Assembly (NCBI RefSeq): GCF_042660285.1
Contig: NZ_JBHSTP010000003.1
Coordinates: forward strand, 248,001-312,000
DNA from: Luethyella okanaganae
GTDB lineage: Bacteria > Actinomycetota > Actinomycetes > Actinomycetales > Microbacteriaceae
DNA: 64,000 nt
Direction of reading: 5' to 3'
Below are positions 31,176 through 39,966 of this stretch, piece by piece (position 1 is the stretch's first letter; the number at the start of each line of letters is the position of its first letter). Position numbers and translations under genes: made by a program. The notes beneath the pieces are model-generated. The model worked only from the letters and a program-made list of their open reading frames with translations. It was not told the DNA's origin and made no database searches.

Positions 31176-33800
31176 TTAGTTTTCTGCCAGCCACGATCGA
31201 AGAGTGAATGCGCCGTAGTTCACGGAGTACCGAGTGCGATCAGGGTTCCCGTTGTTCCAGTGGTAGATGGCCACCGTCACTTGTCCATTCGATATCTCTG
31301 TACTCTCGGTCGGGAAGTTCTGCTCCGCAGTCTGCCCACCGCTGAGCTTCGTGAGCTTGTTCTCTCCGAAGGGGGTGGTGACTCGTATGTCAGCGTTCGA
31401 CGCAGCGCTGTTCAAGACGGTCACGAGGAGTGAGATCCTTTCACCGTCGCGCCGCGCTTGAACGGTCACGGGACCAGAGGTCCAAAGAGCGCCCTCTTGA
31501 GCTCCTGACAGGGCCAAGCCGAAGAAGATCCGGGGTGCACCGTCGAGGAGCAGGGTGGCCGTGCGATTCGTCACGGTCAGCGCAGTGCTCCGACCGATCG
31601 AGTCGAGCTGGGTGACGGATTCCGCCGCGGTGCTTACCGTCAAGTTCGTCTTTGTCGGCCACGGATCGACCCACACCTCCGGCGCGGCGAAGTGAGGATC
31701 GTCCGCAGCATGATCAGGGTTCAAAATGTAGCCATCTGCCCTGCTCCAGAGAACTGCGGCCTCCCCATCGGGGGTATCAAAGAGAAGACCTCTTAGATTC
31801 TGGTCGTCGAATGCCAGCCATCCTATAAAGGTCGCCTGGTCGAAGATACGCGCTGCTGTGGCGTAAGCGAGCAATGATGGCTTCGCACTGACGTCTCGGT
31901 TCATGAGGCCGTAGTGGTATTCGCCGTCCTCGGCATTGGCAACTTGAGGTTGCCCGAGAACACTGTCGTGGAACTGGTACCAGCAAACGCATCGGATGCC
32001 TTCGGCCTTCGCTAGCGCCAAGGTGAGCAGGACGTTCTCGGCGGCATGACGGTAGGTGTCGTTCCACCATCCATTGGGGCGGGTGCACGCATAGGCTTCG
32101 GTGAGCCATATCTCCTTCTCGCCGTACTCGGCCATCAGCTCTTTCAGCTGAAGGAGTCCGCCGTAGAAGTTCCAATAGCGGCCGTTGCTCGTGGCTTCCC
32201 AGTTCTCGTCTGTAGGGATGTAATCGGGGGTGAAGTTGCCACGGCCGGGGTGGTAGGCGAAGCCGTCGATGAGATCCCAGCCGCCTGCAGCATAGAAGTT
32301 CTCGACCCAGGGCTTATCCATCCCTGCGAGCCCGTTGTTGAGGATCTTGGGCGGATTGGCGAGCGTCGCGGCCTGGACGACGACGGGCTGGAGTGCCTTG
32401 TCGATGTAGGCCTGGGCAGCGACTCCCGTGTTGAATGGCCGGTTCAGCTCGTTACCGACCTCGAAATAGGAGGCACCGGCCGAGACCGCTGTCGCCAGCT
32501 TCGCGGCGGCCCACTGCGCGGCGACTGCGTCACTCGCCTCGAGTGAAGGCTGGAGCTCGACGTTGTGAAACATCCCGCGCTCGTCGAACGCCGACGGAGG
32601 AAGCCCCGGGCCACCCTCATAAGAGATGCGGACCCAGTTGATGCCCACCTTCTGCCAGAGATCCAGCAAGGCCGTCGCCGACGGCACCTGAAGCCAGGGG
32701 TAATTGGCGATGCCGAACATGCTCGCCTCGCCGGCAAGATATTGTCGCGACGGGAGAACGGTCAAGGTCGTGCGCGCGAACGCCACGTCGGCGTCAGAGG
32801 CTGCGGAGATCTCTGCCAGCGCAATCCCCTGGGCGGGAGCGGACACGCTGAATGTGTGCTGCCAGGTGGATGTCGCGGCCACATTCGTCACAACCGCCTC
32901 TGTGGCGAGAATAGTGCCATCGTAGTCGCGCACCCACCATGACAACTTGACGTCGCGCGCAGCCTCGCAACCGTTGGCGACCAGCGCCGTCACCGACATC
33001 GTCTCGCCCGCAGTCTCCCAGATGTTGAACGCTTTGTCTGTCCAGATCTCCACGCCGAGCTGCCGGCTCGTGCCCATCACCGCGGTGGCGGAGGGGCGGG
33101 TGTCGCTGAAGAAGAAGTCGGCTTGGCTGACGTAGCTGCCGTCGGCCTGCAAAACACCGGGAGAATGTATCCAGGTGGAGTTCGTCCAGGCCTGTTTTGA
33201 CCTCTCCAGAAGGAACATTCCGTGTTGTGCGTTCCAGGTAGAGACGTGCGCGATACCCGAGGTCTCCTCGAACGGGATTCCGCCACCGTCATCGCGTACC
33301 CAATCGGTGATCGGCACGAATCGGTCCGCTTCGCTCGCGGAGAGGATTGCGCGACTGAACAGAAAGCCGTCAGGGATGAGCGTCGAGGGACCTGAGATAT
33401 GCCATTCGAGGTGAGCGTGGTTGGTCGAGACCGAGAATAGGCCATAGACGGCGACGGCGCCGGCTGCCGTGGGCATCGTGTAGTCCATGCGGATTCCCGG
33501 CGTACCATCGGTGAGCGTGACGAGCGAGGGCGTACCGCCGGTGGAGAGCTGTATGCCGGTTGAGCTGTCCTTGATCTGAAACTTTGATCCTTGGGAGCGA
33601 ATCACGGAAGAGCCGTCGCGGATTGCGATCCTGCCTCCCACACTCGCCAGGATGCTGATCCCTCCGGCGCTCAGCGTCACATCGCCCGCCGCGGCGGAGG
33701 CGTGGATGGGGCTCGGCTCGGCGACGAGCAACACCCCCGCTGCGAAGGTGGCACCAAGGAAACCTCGGCGGGAGATGCCGGATCGTTTGGTCGACGTCAT
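31176..33800 (-). CDS. Secreted (Tat) glycoside hydrolase, clan GH-A type
   Basis: 874-aa exported protein. The N-terminus SGISRRGFLGATFAAGVLLV is a twin-arginine signal (RRGFLG) with cleavage near HASA. An N-terminal beta-rich region (about 35-370) precedes a TIM-barrel-like part. YFEVGNELNRPF (about 470) has the Asn-Glu acid/base pair of clan GH-A, and KEIWLTEAYA (about 590) offers the nucleophile Glu. A C-terminal beta domain follows. Overall it resembles GH39-like or GH30/GH79-like enzymes; the exact family is not certain. ATG at 33800 has a GGAGAG RBS. It is divergent from a LacI gene and shares its operator region, so it likely cuts an external polysaccharide whose products enter by the ABC importer at 36675-39770. 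Confidence 0.8.
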   Translation of the reverse strand: MTSTKRSGISRRGFLGATFAAGVLLVAEPSPIHASAAAGDVTLSAGGISILASVGGRIAIRDGSSVIRSQGSKFQIKDSSTGIQLSTGGTPSLVTLTDGTPGIRMDYTMPTAAGAVAVYGLFSVSTNHAHLEWHISGPSTLIPDGFLFSRAILSASEADRFVPITDWVRDDGGGIPFEETSGIAHVSTWNAQHGMFLLERSKQAWTNSTWIHSPGVLQADGSYVSQADFFFSDTRPSATAVMGTSRQLGVEIWTDKAFNIWETAGETMSVTALVANGCEAARDVKLSWWVRDYDGTILATEAVVTNVAATSTWQHTFSVSAPAQGIALAEISAASDADVAFARTTLTVLPSRQYLAGEASMFGIANYPWLQVPSATALLDLWQKVGINWVRISYEGGPGLPPSAFDERGMFHNVELQPSLEASDAVAAQWAAAKLATAVSAGASYFEVGNELNRPFNTGVAAQAYIDKALQPVVVQAATLANPPKILNNGLAGMDKPWVENFYAAGGWDLIDGFAYHPGRGNFTPDYIPTDENWEATSNGRYWNFYGGLLQLKELMAEYGEKEIWLTEAYACTRPNGWWNDTYRHAAENVLLTLALAKAEGIRCVCWYQFHDSVLGQPQVANAEDGEYHYGLMNRDVSAKPSLLAYATAARIFDQATFIGWLAFDDQNLRGLLFDTPDGEAAVLWSRADGYILNPDHAADDPHFAAPEVWVDPWPTKTNLTVSTAAESVTQLDSIGRSTALTVTNRTATLLLDGAPRIFFGLALSGAQEGALWTSGPVTVQARRDGERISLLVTVLNSAASNADIRVTTPFGENKLTKLSGGQTAEQNFPTESTEISNGQVTVAIYHWNNGNPDRTRYSVNYGAFTLRSWLAEN

Positions 33801-33844
33801 TGTCTCTCCTGCCGCAGAGTCGATGTGAATCGACTGCTTTATTT

Positions 33845-33862
33845 TGATAATACCTATTATCA
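33845..33862. promoter_or_regulatory. LacI operator copy 1 (perfect palindrome)
   Basis: TGATAATACCTATTATCA: perfect 8-bp arms around a CC centre, 45 nt upstream of the glycosidase start. It is the best of three related sites in this intergenic region. Confidence 0.8.
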
Positions 33863-33922
33863 ATGTGTCTGGATATATCATGCGGACTTCACATGGTCGA
33901 TGTCAAGAGTGCTTGCGGAATT

Positions 33923-33940
33923 TGAAGATAGGTATTAGCG
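33923..33940. promoter_or_regulatory. LacI operator copy 2 (degenerate)
   Basis: TGAAGATAGGTATTAGCG agrees with the palindrome's minus-strand form TGATAATAGGTATTATCA at 13 of 18 positions. Confidence 0.55.
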
Positions 33941-33954
33941 TCGGGTTCGCACCG

Positions 33955-33972
33955 TGCAAATAGGCATTATCA
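33955..33972. promoter_or_regulatory. LacI operator copy 3 next to the lacI-family start
   Basis: TGCAAATAGGCATTATCA agrees at 15 of 18 positions with TGATAATAGGTATTATCA and ends 19 nt before the regulator's ATG, fitting autoregulation. Confidence 0.65.
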
Positions 33973-33991
33973 GTTCGTGATTGGAAGTCGC

Positions 33992-35044
33992 ATGTCACCG
34001 AAGACGCGCAACGTCACCCAGAAAGAGATCGCCCGCCTGGCGGGCGTCAGTCAGACCACCGTCTCGATGGTGCTGAACGATCGTGACGGCTCGAACGTGC
34101 GGATTCCCGCCGCCACCCGCGAGCGTGTCAAGCAGGCGATCGAGCAATCCACCTACGTGGCCGATCCCGCCGCCCGCCGCCTTGCAGGCCTCGACAACCG
34201 GATCATGGGCGTCTTCACATACGAGCCTGCGCTTTCACCGGAAAGCATGGACTTCTACGGCCCACTGTTGAACGGAATCGAGCGCGCCGCGGAGGAAGTC
34301 GGCTGCGATCTCCTCTTCTTCACCAGCTCACCGGTTGAAGACGGTCGTCGCACTCTCTTCCACCGCAAGACCCGCCTCCGGCTCGCTGACGGCTGCATCC
34401 TCCTCGGCCAGAACATGGACGGTGACGATCTCAAACGTCTGGTCGACGAGAGGTTCCCATTCGTTGCAGTAGGTCGCCGCGATGAGACCACCGCGCGTGT
34501 GCCCTATGTGGGGATCGACTACGTCTCGCTGACCGCCGAGCTGATCCGCCGTGCGAGCGAACTCGGACACCGCGAAGGCATCTACGTTCATCGCGACCGG
34601 AACAGCCCCACGGCTCGCGATCGCCGTGGGCAGATCGTCACCACGAACGAGTCCGGCGACATCCGCTTCACCCTGCTGGCGATCGAAGAGAACGACGTCT
34701 CCAGCGTCGTCGATACCTTGGCGTCGACCGGAGCGACAGTGGTCTTCGCCGAAGACACCTTTCTGGCCGAAGACGTGGCGCTCGCGTTCATCGCCGCCGG
34801 TATCGACGTTCCCCGCCGGGTGTCGCTCGCGTCCCTCGCAGAGGTCAGGGGACACCGCATTGCAGGCTGCGCGCTCACCGGTTTCCAGACTCCGCGTCAG
34901 CAGATCGCCGCCGAGGCCCTGAACCTGCTGCAGAGGCTCGTCATCACCCCAGCCGAACAGTGGTCCGACCTTGACACCCAACTCCTGCTTGACGGCAAGC
35001 TCGAGTTCGGCGAAACCCTCGTACCGCCGGACTCCGCTTCGTGA
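33992..35044 (+). CDS. LacI-family transcriptional regulator
   Basis: 350-aa regulator. The DNA-binding domain is VTQKEIARLAGVSQTTVSMV (helix-turn-helix), then the hinge RLAGLDNRIMGVF. The periplasmic-binding-protein-like effector domain follows to about 345, including GIDYVSLTAELIRRASELGH. ATG 33992 is chosen because GTG 33977 lies next to operator copy 3; GTG remains possible. Three operator copies lie between it and the divergent glycosidase. The next gene starts within its stop (GTGA), so regulator, oxidoreductase and importer form one operon. The inducing sugar is unknown. Confidence 0.93.
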   Translation: MSPKTRNVTQKEIARLAGVSQTTVSMVLNDRDGSNVRIPAATRERVKQAIEQSTYVADPAARRLAGLDNRIMGVFTYEPALSPESMDFYGPLLNGIERAAEEVGCDLLFFTSSPVEDGRRTLFHRKTRLRLADGCILLGQNMDGDDLKRLVDERFPFVAVGRRDETTARVPYVGIDYVSLTAELIRRASELGHREGIYVHRDRNSPTARDRRGQIVTTNESGDIRFTLLAIEENDVSSVVDTLASTGATVVFAEDTFLAEDVALAFIAAGIDVPRRVSLASLAEVRGHRIAGCALTGFQTPRQQIAAEALNLLQRLVITPAEQWSDLDTQLLLDGKLEFGETLVPPDSAS

Positions 35045-36660
35045 GCGGCCAGATCGAGCGCGCCATCACGGCCGACATCGCGATCATCGGCGGCGGGCTC
35101 GGCGGCGTGGCAGCCGCCCTGGCGGCGCTGAGACGCGGCCACCGCGTCACGCTGAGCGAGGAGTATTCGTGGCTCGGCGGTCAGCTCACCTCCCAGGCGG
35201 TGCCGCCTGACGAGCACATCTGGGTCGAGCAGTTCGGCATAACAGCAAGCTACAGGGCGCTTCGCGAAGGCATCCGTCAGTACTACCGCGACTTCTATCC
35301 GCTGACGAATGCAGCCCGCAAGAACCCCCAACTGAACCCGGGCCTGGGCCGCGTGAGCCAACTCTGTCATGAGCCCACCGTCGCCGTCGCGGCGATCACC
35401 CAACTTCTGGCGCCCTACTGTTCGAGCGGACTGCTGACAGTCCTGCAACCCTACGTTCCGGTCACCGCCAAGGTCTCTGGAGACAACGTCGACTCGATCA
35501 CGCTCCGGAATGTCCGGACCGGAAATGAGGTCGTGGTCAATGCTCCGTTAGTGCTCGACGCCACGGAGACGGGAGATCTACTCCCGCTGACCGGAACCGA
35601 GTACATCGTGGGCTCCGAGTCGCGGGGGCAGACCGGGGAACCCAGCGCGCCGGAGACGGCGGACCCCTCGAACGTGCAATCAATCGCCTGGTGCTTTGTG
35701 TTCGACCACGTCGATGGCGACCACACCATCGAGCGGCCAGACGACTACGAACACTGGCTCGAACTGGCACCGTCGTTCTGGGGTGGCCCGATGCTCTCGT
35801 TCACGGCACCGAACCCGCGCACACTCGAACCCGAGGAGCGCACGCTTCACGTGAACTCTTCGGTCGGTGACGACCATGCGGATGGCGACCCTCGCTTCGA
35901 CCCGGGCGACCAGGACCTGTGGGAGTTCCGCCGCATAGTGGCGCGCCAGAACTTCCTTCCGGGCAGCTTCCCGAGTGACATCGTGCTCGCCAACTGGCCA
36001 TCGCTCGACTATCTCGGGGGATCTGTCATCGACACCCCGGACCGCGACTTCCATCTAGCCCAGGCGAAAGCGCAGTCGCGGGCCTACTTCTATTGGTTAC
36101 AGACCGAGGCCCCCCGGCCAGACGGAGGGCACGGTTGGCCCGGGCTCCGGCTCCGCGGCGATGTCGTCGGCACCGACGACGGCTTCGCGCAAGCTCCCTA
36201 CATTCGTGAGTCAAGACGCATCGTCGCAGTCACAACCGTCGTGGAGCAAGACGTATCGGTCGTCGCCCGCGGCGACGCTGGACCTGCCCGCTTTCCAAAC
36301 TCCGTTGGTGTGGGGATGTATCGCATCGATCTGCACCCCTCCACCGGCGGCGACAACTACCTCGACATCGAGTGTGCTCCGTTCGAGATCCCACTCGGCG
36401 CCCTCGTGCCGGTGCGCACGCGCAACCTGATCCCTGCCGCGAAGAACATCGGCACCACCCACATCACGAATGGCGCCTACCGGCTCCACCCCGTGGAGTG
36501 GAACATCGGCGAATCAGCCGGTGAACTCGCGAGCTACTGCCTCGAGCAGTCCATGACCCCGAGAGATGTCCTCTCGGACCCAGGACTGGTGCGCCAGTTC
36601 CAAACCCGCCTCGTCGAGGTCGGAGTTGAAATCCATTGGCCCGAGATCGTCGGCTACTAG
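35041..36660 (+). CDS. FAD-dependent oxidoreductase (FAD_oxidored type)
   Basis: 539-aa flavoprotein. The N-terminal dinucleotide-binding fold is ADIAIIGGGLGGVAAALAAL (about 11-30) followed by LSEEYSWLGGQLTSQAVPP. The central part has VLDATETGDLLPLTG, usual for this family. The C-terminal family signature is RNLIPAAKNIGTTHITNGAY and RLHPVEWNIGESAG. The family (Pfam PF12831) is often found beside carbohydrate importers and is thought to oxidise sugar or glycoside substrates, but few members have been characterised. GTG start overlaps the LacI stop, so it is translationally coupled with its regulator. No signal peptide, so it is cytoplasmic and probably acts on imported sugar. Confidence 0.87.
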   Translation: MSGQIERAITADIAIIGGGLGGVAAALAALRRGHRVTLSEEYSWLGGQLTSQAVPPDEHIWVEQFGITASYRALREGIRQYYRDFYPLTNAARKNPQLNPGLGRVSQLCHEPTVAVAAITQLLAPYCSSGLLTVLQPYVPVTAKVSGDNVDSITLRNVRTGNEVVVNAPLVLDATETGDLLPLTGTEYIVGSESRGQTGEPSAPETADPSNVQSIAWCFVFDHVDGDHTIERPDDYEHWLELAPSFWGGPMLSFTAPNPRTLEPEERTLHVNSSVGDDHADGDPRFDPGDQDLWEFRRIVARQNFLPGSFPSDIVLANWPSLDYLGGSVIDTPDRDFHLAQAKAQSRAYFYWLQTEAPRPDGGHGWPGLRLRGDVVGTDDGFAQAPYIRESRRIVAVTTVVEQDVSVVARGDAGPARFPNSVGVGMYRIDLHPSTGGDNYLDIECAPFEIPLGALVPVRTRNLIPAAKNIGTTHITNGAYRLHPVEWNIGESAGELASYCLEQSMTPRDVLSDPGLVRQFQTRLVEVGVEIHWPEIVGY

Positions 36661-36674
36661 AGAAAAGAAGACGC

Positions 36675-37955
36675 ATGAACACAGCAAAGAAGCTGGTCAG
36701 CCTCGCTGCATTGACAACTACACTGGCGGTGGTGGCGACGGGATGCAGCACCGATCCAGCCATTCCCGCCCCCACCACGGCCGCTCCCGGAAGCGTCGAC
36801 CTGCGGATGACCGTGTGGACCTCGAACGAGGACCACCTCGCCCTCTTCAATTCGATTGCGGACGCGTACAAGGCGGATCATTCGGAGATCGGAACGATCA
36901 CCTTCGACAGCCTTCCATTCGCCGACTACAACACGACCTTGACCACCCAGATCGCGGGCGGTAACTCACCCGACCTCGCATGGATGGGCGATCTATCAAA
37001 GGACCTCATTGCCTCTGGCGCCCTGGTTCCGCTGACTGACACCTTGAAGACGACCGAGGGGTGGGACTACGAAGACTTGCTCGACAGCGTTACAGCCCAG
37101 TTCACCGTCGACGATCAGCTATACGCGTATCCCTTCTCCAACTCACCGTACGCCCTCTACGTCAACAACGACCTGCTGACGCAGTCCGGGCAGACGCTCG
37201 ACACCTCCGACCTCACTTGGGATCAGGTGTCGGCGATCGGCTCGGCCGTGAATGCGGCCACCGGTAAGGGTGGATTCGTCATTCGCGACTTCGGCTACTC
37301 CTCATGGAACACGCTGGCGACGGTATGGACCGGATGGGGCGCCTCGGCTTGGAGCGAAGATGGGAAGACCTGCACTTTAGACAGCGACGAGATGGTCGAC
37401 GCCTTCCAGTTCCTGCACGATGCGATCTTCGTCAATAAGGCGATGCCCGGTCCAGGCACCACGGCCGACTTCTTCGCTGGGGACTCAGCGTTCACGATCG
37501 CTCAGGTGTCCCGCGCATCGCTCCTCGACGGCTCATTCGCCTTCGATGTCTACCCGCTCCCTGAAGGACCAACAGGAGCGTACTCGGTGCTCGGTCAGGC
37601 CGGCGTGGGTGTCCTGCAATCCAGCGCTCACGTGCAGGAGGCAACCGACTTCCTAGCGTTTCTTACGAACCCGGAGAACGCGGCCCAGCTGGCCAAGTAC
37701 TTCCCGCCGCCCCGTGAGTCGCTCCTCACCGGCGCGGGGCTTGCGGCGAACAACACCAAGCTCACCGCCGATCAGCTACAGACCGTCGTCGTCGATCAGC
37801 TGCCTGGCGCAGTAACGCTGCCCAACCACACTAGCCCCGCCGAGATCGCCCAGAAGGGCAAGACGGGACTGGATGCACTGTGGACCGCCGACGCCGACGT
37901 TGAAGGCGTTCTGGCCTCGGTCTGCGACACCATCGCTCCGTTGCTGGCGAATTGA
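36675..37955 (+). CDS. ABC transporter sugar-binding lipoprotein (CUT1 type)
   Basis: 426-aa extracellular solute-binding protein. Lipoprotein signal: KKLVSLAALTTTLAVVATGC with Cys about 24, then a Pro/Thr-rich linker. The mature part has the family-1 binding-protein pattern: TVWTSNEDHLALFNSIADAY, AGGNSPDLAWMG, QLYAYPFSNSPYALYVNNDL and TDFLAFLTNPENAAQLAKYF. RBS is weak (AGAAAAGAAG). The stop overlaps the TTG start of the first permease. It captures an oligosaccharide probably released by the secreted glycosidase at 31176. Confidence 0.92.
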   Translation: MNTAKKLVSLAALTTTLAVVATGCSTDPAIPAPTTAAPGSVDLRMTVWTSNEDHLALFNSIADAYKADHSEIGTITFDSLPFADYNTTLTTQIAGGNSPDLAWMGDLSKDLIASGALVPLTDTLKTTEGWDYEDLLDSVTAQFTVDDQLYAYPFSNSPYALYVNNDLLTQSGQTLDTSDLTWDQVSAIGSAVNAATGKGGFVIRDFGYSSWNTLATVWTGWGASAWSEDGKTCTLDSDEMVDAFQFLHDAIFVNKAMPGPGTTADFFAGDSAFTIAQVSRASLLDGSFAFDVYPLPEGPTGAYSVLGQAGVGVLQSSAHVQEATDFLAFLTNPENAAQLAKYFPPPRESLLTGAGLAANNTKLTADQLQTVVVDQLPGAVTLPNHTSPAEIAQKGKTGLDALWTADADVEGVLASVCDTIAPLLAN

Positions 37956-38914
37956 CGTCGACAACGAATCGCTCGACAAACCGTGGGGCATCGCTCGATG
38001 CCCCACGGTCTGAGCGACACTCTCGGCGCCCGTTCTGGACGATCGTCCGTTGCGATTCGCTCACCGGATACCTCTTCATCATGCCGCAGCTAGTCGGCGT
38101 GCTCGTTTTCGTCATCGTGCCCGTGGGGCTGGCGATCTACTACAGTCTCAACGACTGGAACATCTTCACCGGCAAGCTCGACTTCATCGGCGGCGACAAT
38201 TACGCCGCGCTGCTCGACGATCCGCAGCTGCCCGCGGTGTTGGGGGCGACGGCCATCTTTTCCGGCGGAGTGGTCGTCTTGAACATCGCACTCGGGCTGT
38301 CGCTAGCGATCATGCTGAACCGGAAGTTCCGTGGGGTCACGCTCTTCCGCACACTGTTCTTCTCGCCCGTCGTCATATCTGTGGTGGCCTGGACACTGGT
38401 CTGGGGGTTCCTCCTGCAGAACAACGGCGGAATGAACGGACTGCTCGCCCAGTTCGGCGTCATCGGGCCGAACTGGCTCCAGGAAGGGCCAACCGCGATG
38501 ATCGCGGTGATCGTGACCCAGGTGGTCAGGAGCGTCGGCATCAACATGGTGTTGTTCCTCGCGGCTCTGCAAGGGGTTCCAAGTGAACTACACGAGGCCG
38601 CGAAGATCGACGGCGCCGGAAACGCCACGATCTTCGCGCGCATCACACTGCCGCTCATCTCACCGACCGTGCTGCTCACCGCCATCATCACCATCGTCGG
38701 CGCACTTCAGGCCTTCGCCCAGATCGCCGTGTTGACTGAAGGCGGGCCAGGGCTGTCGACCACGGTGCTCGTCTACTACGTCTTCCAGCAGGCGTTCGAC
38801 TTCAACAACATCGGCTATGGCTCCACGCTCGCGCTGATGCTCTTGACCTTCGTTCTCCTCCTCACGATTCTGCAGTGGCAGCTGCGCAGAAAGTGGGTCT
38901 TCTATGAAGACTGA
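37952..38914 (+). CDS. ABC sugar transporter permease (MalF-like)
   Basis: 320-aa CUT1 permease with six helices (first at YLFIMPQLVGVLVFVIVPVG). The coupling-helix EAA motif reads ELHEAAKIDGAGNATIFARI (about 209-228), contacting the ATPase. The TTG at 37952 overlapping the previous stop is taken as the start; a later start is possible because residues 1-30 are poorly conserved in this family. It overlaps the second permease by 11 nt. No ATPase gene is present, so the importer probably uses a shared MsiK-type ATPase encoded elsewhere. Confidence 0.9.
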   Translation: MTSTTNRSTNRGASLDAPRSERHSRRPFWTIVRCDSLTGYLFIMPQLVGVLVFVIVPVGLAIYYSLNDWNIFTGKLDFIGGDNYAALLDDPQLPAVLGATAIFSGGVVVLNIALGLSLAIMLNRKFRGVTLFRTLFFSPVVISVVAWTLVWGFLLQNNGGMNGLLAQFGVIGPNWLQEGPTAMIAVIVTQVVRSVGINMVLFLAALQGVPSELHEAAKIDGAGNATIFARITLPLISPTVLLTAIITIVGALQAFAQIAVLTEGGPGLSTTVLVYYVFQQAFDFNNIGYGSTLALMLLTFVLLLTILQWQLRRKWVFYED

Positions 38915-39770
38915 AACCGGTCCGCGAGCAACCTCCGGGGCCGCGATCGCCCGCCGGGTTGTGCTCTATCTTTCCCTCGTAGTGTTGGCCGTTCCATTCG
39001 TGGTGCCGACGGTGTGGATGATCGCCTCCTCGTTCAAGCCGCTGAGTGAGATCTTCGCCTCGCCGCCGTTGATCTTCACTTCGTCGCCCACCTTCGATGC
39101 CTATGTGGAGGCCTTCGAGTTCCAGCCTTTCGCCCATCAGTACCTCAACAGTGTCTACATCGCGGTGTTAGTGACTGGCATCACGATGCTTGTGTCGAGC
39201 CTGGCTGGCTATGCCTTCGCGCGCATCCGGTTCCGCGGCCGTAACCTGCTGTTCCTGGTAGTGCTCATAGGGCTTCTTGTGCCGGGTGAGGTGACGATCG
39301 TCCCGCTGTTCCAGATGTTCAAGCAGTTCGGCATGATCAACACCCACTGGCCATTGATCCTGGTCACCGCGCTGGCCGCGCCCTGCGTGCTCGCCACCTT
39401 CATCATGCGGCAGTTCTTCATCGCTCTGCCCGGAGAACTCGAGGAAGCCGCGCGACTCGACGGCCTCGGGCGCCTCGGAATCTGGTGGCGTATCTGCCTT
39501 CCGCTCGCCAAGCCGGCGCTTTCGGCTGTGGCCATCCTCACCTTCCTGGCCTCATGGAACCTCTACCTTGAGCCGACGGTCTACATCACCTCGCCCGAGC
39601 TGTTCACGCTTCCGCAGGCGTTGACGAGATACGCGGATGCGTACGGTGGGGAGATGTGGAACACCCAGCTGGCCGCGGCCACGATGACCGTAGTTCCCGT
39701 GCTCGCGGTGTTCCTGATCGCGCAGAGGCAGTTCGTGGATGGCCTGGCGCACTCGGGGCTCAAAGGGTGA
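38904..39770 (+). CDS. ABC sugar transporter permease (MalG-like)
   Basis: 288-aa CUT1 permease with six helices (VVLYLSLVVLAVPFVVPTVW first). The EAA motif is ELEEAARLDGLGRLGIWWRI (about 177-196). The C-terminus FVDGLAHSGLKG is the normal MalG-type end. ATG 38904 lies within the end of the previous gene. Its stop overlaps the GTG start of a GH13 remnant, showing that an intracellular glycosidase once followed in the operon. Confidence 0.92.
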   Translation: MKTETGPRATSGAAIARRVVLYLSLVVLAVPFVVPTVWMIASSFKPLSEIFASPPLIFTSSPTFDAYVEAFEFQPFAHQYLNSVYIAVLVTGITMLVSSLAGYAFARIRFRGRNLLFLVVLIGLLVPGEVTIVPLFQMFKQFGMINTHWPLILVTALAAPCVLATFIMRQFFIALPGELEEAARLDGLGRLGIWWRICLPLAKPALSAVAILTFLASWNLYLEPTVYITSPELFTLPQALTRYADAYGGEMWNTQLAAATMTVVPVLAVFLIAQRQFVDGLAHSGLKG

Positions 39771-39941
39771 GCGCGGGGTCGAAGCCCGGCGACGGGTGGT
39801 GGCGCAGTGCCGTTGTTTACGAGATCTACCTGCGCGGCTTCCATGATGCGGATTGCCGAAGGCCCGTCCCGAGCAGGCCTCGAGCAGCGGTTTCCACCGG
39901 GGCGATGGCCTCTACGCGGTCGCGAGGCGGTGATGCTCTAG
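39767..39941 (+). pseudogene. GH13 alpha-glucosidase remnant (5' end, possibly joined to its 3' end)
   Basis: GTG at 39767 overlaps the permease stop. The first ~30 residues contain WWRSAVVYEIYLRGFHDADC, the classic start of GH13 alpha-glucosidases (WWxxAVVYQIYPRSFxDxxGDG). The match ends there. In a second frame, 39883-39941 reads EQRFPPGRWPLRGREAVML and a stop, like the LxGREAVVL C-termini of such enzymes. This suggests deletion of almost the whole gene. The 5' part is clear; the 3' part is tentative. Confidence 0.65.
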
Positions 39942-39966
39942 GGTCAGGGAGCTGCCCCGTTGTCCG

